Shown piece by piece: positions 58,486 to 64,000 of a stretch of DNA of 64,000 nt (the first letter of the stretch is position 1; every line of letters begins with the position of its first letter). This DNA comes from Distichodus sexfasciatus (taxonomy: Eukaryota > Chordata > Actinopteri > Characiformes > Distichodontidae). The translations under genes were made by a program, and so were the position numbers. The stretch spans positions 1,684,579-1,748,578 of the forward strand of contig JAVGVS010000008.1 in NCBI GenBank assembly GCA_032718565.1, in the 5' to 3' direction. The notes below the pieces were generated by a model. The model was not told the origin of the DNA. It did not search any database and saw only the letters and a program-made list of their open reading frames with translations.

Positions 58486-58633
58486 GTTCTACCATGTATT
58501 TGAAACAGCTAAAAAGTCAAAACATTTGCCTTTAGTTACTGAGGTTAAGGTTATGGTTTGGTGTAGCTGTAGATTTATTTAGATGTGGTAATTATGGGAG
58601 TCAATGAAAGTACCTGAACCTGACATGAAGCTC

Positions 58634-58674
<41 letters not shown>

Positions 58675-58735
58675 GGGAGAGAGAAAGAGGGAGCAGGTGT
58701 ATTTGTGCACTTTCATGCGAAATTGAACAAGTTTT
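58486..58735 (+). repeat. TTACTGAGGTTAAGG repeat with TG/GA tail
   Basis: GAAACAGCTAAAAAGTCAAA, TTAGTTACTGAGGTTAAGGT, TTTGGTGTAGCTGTAG, a (TG)n run (about 58634-58650), a (GA)n run (58651-58672), then GAGCAGGTGTATTTGTGCAC. Same order as 55501-55720, with the same Mermaid-like 3' end in front. Confidence 0.75.
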
Positions 58736-59248
58736 GTGTGAGCTTAATTTAGCATTCCGTCATTCATCAAAGGTCCCGTATTGATTACTGTCATGTAATT
58801 TAATTGTGGCTGTAAAATATGATGCATAACGTGCAAAACCAGGGTGCGCTTCGCTGAGCCCTCATCATTCATCCATGCTGTTGCCAGTTTAATAAAGTGC
58901 TAATTTCTCACCCGCCTGCAATGGAAAAGGGGCAACTTATTTGTACCTGCAATTTTGAGAGTAATGCGGTTTTCTCTGAAGCACACAGGCTCTGCTGTCT
59001 TCGGCACAGATGGCTGATGACTTCCCTTTCATTATCTCTACTGTCTTTAAAAAATACCTAACACAATTACAGAGAAAGCAATTAGTGCCACGTTGTCAAC
59101 ATTACAGAACGGAGGCCCGTAATTATGGCAATGAAAACTGTGACGGCTTTGATGGCACCAGTAACAGTGTAATGCCAGCCTCCTTCTCTGTCTCTTTTTT
59201 TCTAATTTCTTAGCAAACACGAAAAGACTAAAAGAAAGAGCAGCAAGT
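58736..59248. promoter_or_regulatory. Candidate conserved noncoding element
   Basis: Repeat-free block with CATGTAATTTAATTGTGGC, AACACAATTACAGAGAAAGC, AATTAGTGCCACGTTGTC and CCCGTAATTATGGCAATG, close-set homeodomain-type words separated by more G+C-rich sequence. No convincing coding frame. One of the better candidates by texture. Confidence 0.3.
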
Positions 59249-59266
59249 GAGAGAGAGAGAGAGAGC
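59249..59266. repeat. (GA)n microsatellite
   Basis: Nine GA units. Confidence 0.85.
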
Positions 59267-59371
59267 ATACATGCCATGTCAGAATATATACTGTATATCG
59301 TTAATATCATAGAACGTTTGGTGAAGTCTACGTTATGAACCTGTACGTTTCCATTAAAAAGTATGATATAA

Positions 59372-59668
59372 CTATTCACTTATTCGTTATACAAACCGCT
59401 TAATCCCAACTGGGGCCGTGGTAGGACCGGAGCCTATCCCAGGAACTATGGGCACAAGGCGGGGACCAACCCTGGCCAGACGCCAACACACCACAGGTCA
59501 CACACACTCACAAAAACACACTCACATTCACACCTGACGGGGCCAATTTAGGGCCGCCAAATTATCTATATTTCATGCTTTCGGACTGTGGGAGGAAACC
59601 GGAGCATCTGGAGAAAACCCACAAGAACACAGGGAGAGCATGCAAACTCCACACAGAAATGCCCTAAG
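59372..59668 (-). repeat. SINE-type repeat (Mermaid-like), head lost
   Basis: Minus strand: body GGGCATTTCTGTGTGGAGTT, GCATGCTCTCCCTGTG, CGGTTTCCTCCCACAGTCC, and the 3' end AGGCTCCGGTCCTACC with GGGATTAAGCGG. The tRNA-like head is missing. Confidence 0.78.
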
Positions 59669-60332
59669 TTTATTATAAAATACATTTGACATGATTCAAG
59701 TGCAATGTGCATATAATATATTAAATAATTCTGAGCTCGGACACTAATGCAGTACATGCAGTGATACAAAAGCTTCGTCCTGCTTTCTGGAGTCTTGCTG
59801 CTCCTGCCGAAGTATCATCTCAAACGGGAGGCTCATGACAAATTTATGAGCCAATTCCTTCCCGTTATGGACCTAAATGACTTTTCAGAATGAGATGGAG
59901 GCTCTTCCATCACTGTGGTCCATCAGCACATGTTCTGACTGATTCTGGGAAATTTGCTTTGCCTGCTCGCTCAACCATGGTCAGAACCTGAAATGTATTA
60001 GTACAAGAAGGCTAAGGGCTTGCATTCACTCTCCTTCATTACCAAGACCACTAGTATCACTCACACATACACACACACACACACACATGTTAAACAAGAA
60101 CAGAACACTAAATGTGTTTATAAACTTTAAAGCTGAAGTATTTTTCAGAAGAACAAAAGGAAGTAGTTTCAAATGATCACCCAGATAAAGTAGTCAAAAG
60201 CTGATGTGTATTTAAAAGAATACATTATTAACATACTGTAAACTTCTTGAGGTGTCAAGTAAAAATTATCAATATTAATGAGAAATAAAGGATAAATACG
60301 TATATCCTTAGGATAATAATATAATAAAATGA
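59669..60332. other. Single-copy noncoding DNA
   Basis: An (AC)n run lies at 60066-60088. About 59770-60000 is repeat-free and holds a 7-bp perfect inverted repeat GGCTCAT/ATGAGCC (59830-59836, 59846-59852) around a Hox/Cdx-like AATTTATGAG. No gene. Confidence 0.45.
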
Positions 60333-60680
60333 GCGGCACGGTGGTTAGTCGTTATTTGCTGCCGCCTCACAATGCAAAGGTCCAGGTTTCGAGGCCTGGG
60401 TCGGACGTAAGACCTTTCTGTGTGGAGTTTGCATGCTCTTGCCGTGTTCCGGTTTCCTCCCACAGTCCAAAAGCATGCAATATAGGTTAATTGGTGACTC
60501 TAAATTGACCCTGTAAGGTGTGAATGTGAGTGTGATTATGTGAGTGTGTGTGCCCTCTGATGTGTTGGCACCTGCCCAGGGTTGGTCCCCACCTTGAGCC
60601 CGTAGTTCCCGGGATAGGCTCCGGTCCCAGCAACCCCAACAGGGATTAAGCGGTTTGGATAATCAATAAATGGATGAATA
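60333..60680 (+). repeat. SINE-type repeat (Mermaid-like), near full length
   Basis: Head GAGCGGCACGGTGGTTAG, CTGCCGCCTCACAATGCAAA, B-box-like CCAGGTTTCGAGGCC, body TGTGTGGAGTTTGCATGCTC, CGGTTTCCTCCCACAGTCC, TTAATTGGTGACTCTAAATT, 3' end GGGATTAAGCGGTTTGG with an AATGGATGAAT tail. A short deletion lies in the CCGTGTT…CCGGTTT region. Confidence 0.82.
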
Positions 60681-60769
60681 TAAAACTAATACATGACCAG
60701 ATTGGTAACATTGATTACCTTGTTGTAATGGCGGAGAGGGAGTGGGATATATTAAAACAGCAAGTGAAC

Positions 60770-61110
60770 ATTTTGTCCTTGAAGAAGATGTTGATAAGAA
60801 ATGGGTAAACAGAAGGATTTGAGCAGCTTTGATGAGGGCCAAAATGAGATGGTACATGATTGAGTCAGAGCATCTCTAAAACTGCAGCTGTTGTGGGATG
60901 TTCCCAGCCTGCAGTGGTCCAAGGAAGAAAAACTGATGACCCAGTGAACAAAGACTGCCCTGTGTTGTCCATTCCAATAGTAGAGGTACTGTAGCTCAAT
61001 TTGTTGAAAATGTTAATACTGGTTTTGATAGAAAGGTGTTAGAACACAGAGTGCAGTGCAGTGTGTTGCGAGATGAGAGATATGTCAGGTTAATTTATCA
61101 TCTTTTCAAC
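60770..61110 (+). pseudogene. Decayed mariner-superfamily (ISRm11-like) transposase, 5' part
   Basis: From the ATG at 60801 the frame reads MGKQKDLSSFDEGQ, resembling the start of the fish transposase family that opens MGKRKDLSDFDKGQ. It then meets a stop at about 60861 and shifts. Further nucleotide matches are GAGCATCTCTAAAACTGCAG, AGTGGTCCAAGGAAG, GTACTGTAGCTCAATTTGTT and GTTTTGATAGAAAGGTGTTAG, in family order through the helix-turn-helix region. The catalytic domain is missing and several segments are deleted. It follows the Mermaid-like copy by about 90 bases. Confidence 0.68.
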
Positions 61111-61689
61111 AAACTGCATGTGAGTTGGCCTCCCCCAAGATGGCAGCTGCATTGCTTTAATACAGTTGGTATTAATGTAGTTCATGTAATTCATGGATGT
61201 CGGCAATATACACTGTGCTTTTACAAAACTGTTGCTTTAAGTTTTCGGTTTAAACTTTCCTGACCCTGTACGAAAATTATAGTTTGGACTGACTTTGGGA
61301 TGTTAACCTGTTATTTCAATAGAAATCTGTCTCTCTCTTTGCTGTTTGACTGGTTTTAAGCAGTGTCTTTGCCAGCATGAGATCTCCCTCTAAACGATGT
61401 ACGTCTATTGGCAATTACTGTGGCTATTTTCTACCCTGCTATTGAGACAGTCATTTACCAGTTAGTTAGCGGTCCTTGTAGCTCTCAGGGCATGGGAAAG
61501 ACTGCACAAGAGTGGCATTTACTCAGATTCACTCTATAAAGTGCTGAGTACAGAAGTATTTCCAGCCGAAGCCCCAAGCACTGTAAACACCGGCAATAAA
61601 TAGTGCAGTAAGAGTGTGAGCACAGCCTTAAAACAGGGTGTGATGAGCAACAATATGGTGAATTAATCTGCCTCAGCACAGTATAAAAA
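61111..61689. other. Single-copy noncoding DNA
   Basis: No gene or repeat recognised; frames are under 76 codons. Confidence 0.4.
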
Positions 61690-62175
61690 TGGCATTTCCC
61701 TTTTCACATTTTAAACCTGTTTTATTGCTGTTCCTCAATACACAGTGCAGTTTGAGAAGCACAGAAATACTTCTACTGCCAAGTCCCAAGGAGACTTTGT
61801 TTCAGATCCTCTCCCTTGAATCAGACAGACCCGTGATTACAAGATCAAGTTCACCTGAGTTCTGGGCTGTACTTTCTGTATAAAAACCTGACTGTCTCCC
61901 TTTTTATTCTGTGAAGGTTTGCCAGTCTATTTCTAGCCTGCATACTCAATCATTTTTAGTTTTTTTTGTCTTATGCTATTCAACGTCCTTTTGTCTTCAA
62001 GTTTTCTGCTTTTTGCTCTGCAATTCAAATTTCTGATCTTTGAACCTGACCTGTGATTTTTCTCGTTGATTTGGGATTATTTGCCTGCCCTGCGTACGAC
62101 CTTCTTGCCCGATCATGAACAGTAAAAACATGTTTCTAAACTCTGTGCTCGAGTTTCCGGGTGTGTTTGTAACCT
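61690..62175 (+). mobile_element. Possible LTR-like fragment
   Basis: A TATA-like TGTATAAAAACC at about 61877 is followed by a long T/C-rich segment with GTTTGCCAGTC, TTGCCTGCCCTGCGTACGAC and GATCATGAAC words, then an AGTAAA and GTGCTCGAGTTTCC before GGTGTGTTTGTAAC. This layout (TATA, pyrimidine-rich R, polyadenylation-like signal, G/T-rich end) resembles the LTR at 57324-57877, but I found neither TG…CA ends nor a target duplication. Confidence 0.28.
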
Positions 62176-63259
62176 CTACTCTCCTGCGTGTTCTAAATTC
62201 AACACAGTATGAATAAGTGACATGGTCCTTTTCTGCTTATAAAGGTGGAAAATCTTCATGAATAGAGAGAATATTCTTTAATCTCCCCATAATCTCCCCC
62301 AGTGCAAAAGTGATTAGCATATATGATGCCTTGTCCTCATGTTTCTTGCATCACCACTTGTGTGATTTGCTCAACATACACGCAGGGATCGATTAGACTC
62401 TCTTTGCATTAAATCCCCTGGTTAGCATTCAGCAAGGCTGCTGTGATTCCGTGTGAAATATTGAGCCGCTGCCATCATATGCACGATAAAAGATGCCGTT
62501 AAAGCCTCTGTCCTCTCCCTGGAGGAGCAGGGGAAAAAAAAGAGGATCACTGTGTGCTTAAACGCTAGCTGCCTGCAGAAACGAGAGGAGTGTCACCCCT
62601 CTATGTCAAAAGCACACAAGCTGTGGAGGCTCCGAGGTCTGGCAAACAAATGCATTTCACACATTACACGGCAGCGAGGAGGCGTCGCTTTGCTAACGGG
62701 GAACTGCGACTGAGCAGACCTAAAAGAATACACACCTACGTACAGTCACTCAGCACGTGGAACACAACACGCTCCTCTAATTGATTGACACTCTGCTCTA
62801 GCAGCTGTTGTGCTGGCACTGCACCCGCTGAGCGAATTAACAGCATTGATCCTGTTGTGATTTTGGCCATTTTTATATGCCACTATGCAAGCTTTGTTTA
62901 TAGCACTCATTTTTATGTGTCTCACGGTGTCCCCGCCGCCGTCAAGGCAGATGTTGGGGACATTTTTATTAGCGAAGATGAGTAAGTGTGATTAGCCACC
63001 ATACCCTGCAGCGGCCGCGCTCGCGAGAATGCTCCGTCCTTATAAAAGGCCTTCATTACACAATAAATCATCTGTATTGAATTCATTGCTCCAGAGGTTT
63101 ACCTGCAGAGTTAAACCGAATGCCACATCTGCAGGACTACAAACTGGTCATTTACCAGTAATATTTTAGCTTGCATCAAATTCTTAGAGGCTTTTTGTCA
63201 AACCAAGTAGAATTGAGCTTTTAATCAAACCAAGTAACCGTAAGCATATTGACGCTTGG
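62176..63259. other. Single-copy noncoding DNA
   Basis: About 62280-63100 is repeat-free and more balanced in composition. A 66-codon frame (62785-62985) ends shortly before a GAGTAAGTG word that could act as a splice donor, but no domain is recognised. Could be conserved noncoding DNA. Confidence 0.4.
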
Positions 63260-63267
63260 AAAATCAC

Positions 63268-63655
63268 TAGGGATGTAAGATATGGCAATTATAGACAGAT
63301 GCCAATATCTGATGTATTTATTGCTTATATCTGTTGATGCCAGTGCCAGTAAATGAGTCGAGTGCGAGCACAGGCAGAGTTATTTTGCAAGACATGTTGC
63401 TTGCCAAAGTTTCACTGCATGCTCAGAATTTTGGCATAAAATAATGCCATATGTTTTTAAACAGAAGGCGTGGGGTCATATAAAATCCCACCTTGGATTT
63501 TGGGCATGCCTGACATAAGCGCTACCTTTCCAGTGTACAATAAATACGTCATCAATATCAGTTTGAAATATCGGCCAAATCTAAGAGTCGGTCCGATCCC
63601 TATGACTATAAAAAAAGGAAATTTCGGCCAATTCCGATCTCATTGTACATCCCTA
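63268..63655. mobile_element. Short hAT element with exact 8-bp target duplication
   Basis: Ends TAGGGATGTAAGATATGGC and …CATTGTACATCCCTA; near the right end are AATATCGGCCAAATC and GGCCAATTCCGATCTC words typical of a fish hAT family. Both flanks carry AAAATCAC (63260-63267, 63656-63663). 388 bp, non-autonomous. Confidence 0.88.
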
Positions 63656-63687
63656 AAAATCACTGTTCCCTCAGTATGATTCATCTT

Positions 63688-63935
63688 ATTTGGGGCAGTT
63701 GGTGGCGTAGCGGTTAGGGAGTTCACCCCGTGATCAAAAGGTCTCCAGTTCAAATCCCAGAACCTTTGAGGTACTAATGAGCAAGGTACCGTCCTCAAGC
63801 ACTGCTCCCCAGGCGCTGCCCATGTCAACTGCCCACAGCTCCTTCACAAATGGGTCAAATGCAGAGGTCACATTTCGTCGTGGTGCACTGTGTGCTGCGC
63901 TGTGGTGTGTTCAAAATGACAAATAATCGCTCACT
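63688..63935 (+). repeat. tRNA-derived SINE (family 2), near full length
   Basis: Head GGGCAGTTGGTGGCGTAGCG (A-box TGGCGTAGCGG), B-box-like GGTCTCCAGTTCAAATCCC, then GAGCAAGGTACCGTCC, CAAGCACTGCTCCCCAGGCG, CAAATGGGTCAAATGCAGAG, TGGTGCACTGTGTGCTGCGC and the ATGACAAATAATCGCTCAC tail. A possible 8-bp target duplication TTCATCTT flanks it (63680-63687, 63936-63943). The best copy for defining this family. Confidence 0.84.
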
Positions 63936-64000
63936 TTCATCTTCTCACTTATACACAACTGACATGAGAGATTATTTTCAGGCAGTGCACACAAAAGATT

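Noticed and set aside
58079..58495. 138-codon minus-strand frame
   Set aside because: It crosses AT/ATAC and GAAA microsatellites and a SINE-type fragment; the product contains repeat-encoded runs.
61690..62175. Confident fourth solo LTR
   Set aside because: TATA- and polyadenylation-like words are present but no TG…CA ends or target duplication were found; kept only as a low-confidence feature.
63688..63770. Functional tRNA gene
   Set aside because: The A and B boxes belong to a SINE head; no cloverleaf with an intact anticodon arm and acceptor stem could be drawn, and the same head recurs in other SINE copies.

Overview
This window looks like 64 kb of teleost (ray-finned fish) nuclear DNA with no recognisable protein-coding gene. 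The evidence is the mix of fish-type interspersed repeats (hAT, Tc1/mariner and PIF/Harbinger DNA transposons, tRNA-like SINEs, solo LTRs), many CA/GA/TC microsatellites, AT-leaning single-copy DNA, and open reading frames that are all short and unrelated to known families. The repeats resemble those I know from otophysan-type fishes (characins, catfishes), but I cannot fix the species. The window is intergenic or lies in a very large intron. It holds no bacterial-type features: no operons, rRNA, CRISPR array or phage genes.

Layout. 1-14 kb: single-copy DNA with a hAT element (3028-3654), a complete solo LTR (4050-4389), a Tc1-like element (5782-6325), a SINE-type copy at 10.6 kb and an unusual cluster of five related palindromic MITE copies (11580-12358). 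14-27 kb: two repeat copies near 14 kb, a hAT element (19497-20347), and long single-copy stretches that look like candidate conserved noncoding DNA. 27-32 kb: a Harbinger-like composite (27414-28923) with a younger solo LTR nested inside it (28096-28827), then another full-length SINE-type copy. 33-42 kb: a dead Tc1 transposase, three tRNA-derived SINE copies and two more Harbinger-like elements (39752-40277, 41342-42080). 42-45 kb: a pyrimidine tract of about 0.94 kb, split by a 0.9 kb DNA transposon and followed by a GA-rich purine tract. 45-52 kb: a 1 kb hAT element (46450-47474), remnants of the 3 kb hAT family near 50 kb, and a CA-rich minisatellite. 52-64 kb: long single-copy DNA, two hAT elements (55781-56313 and 63268-63655), a third solo LTR (57324-57877), two copies of a TG/GA-tailed repeat, three large SINE-type copies and a dead transposase starting at 60801.

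How it fits together. Several insertions can be defined to the base by target-site duplications: 8 bp for four hAT elements, 5 bp for three solo LTRs, TA for the Tc1 element. Nesting gives a relative order: a Harbinger element, a composite built around it, then an LTR insertion. Between the repeats lie AT-rich blocks with homeodomain-, POU- and Hox-like words. Their texture resembles regulatory noncoding DNA around a developmental gene, but that is inference from texture and needs alignment to other fish. I found no novel biological system. The most unusual structures are the composite Harbinger family, the interleaved inverted repeats at 55.8-56.4 kb, the palindromic MITE cluster and the transposon-split pyrimidine tract.
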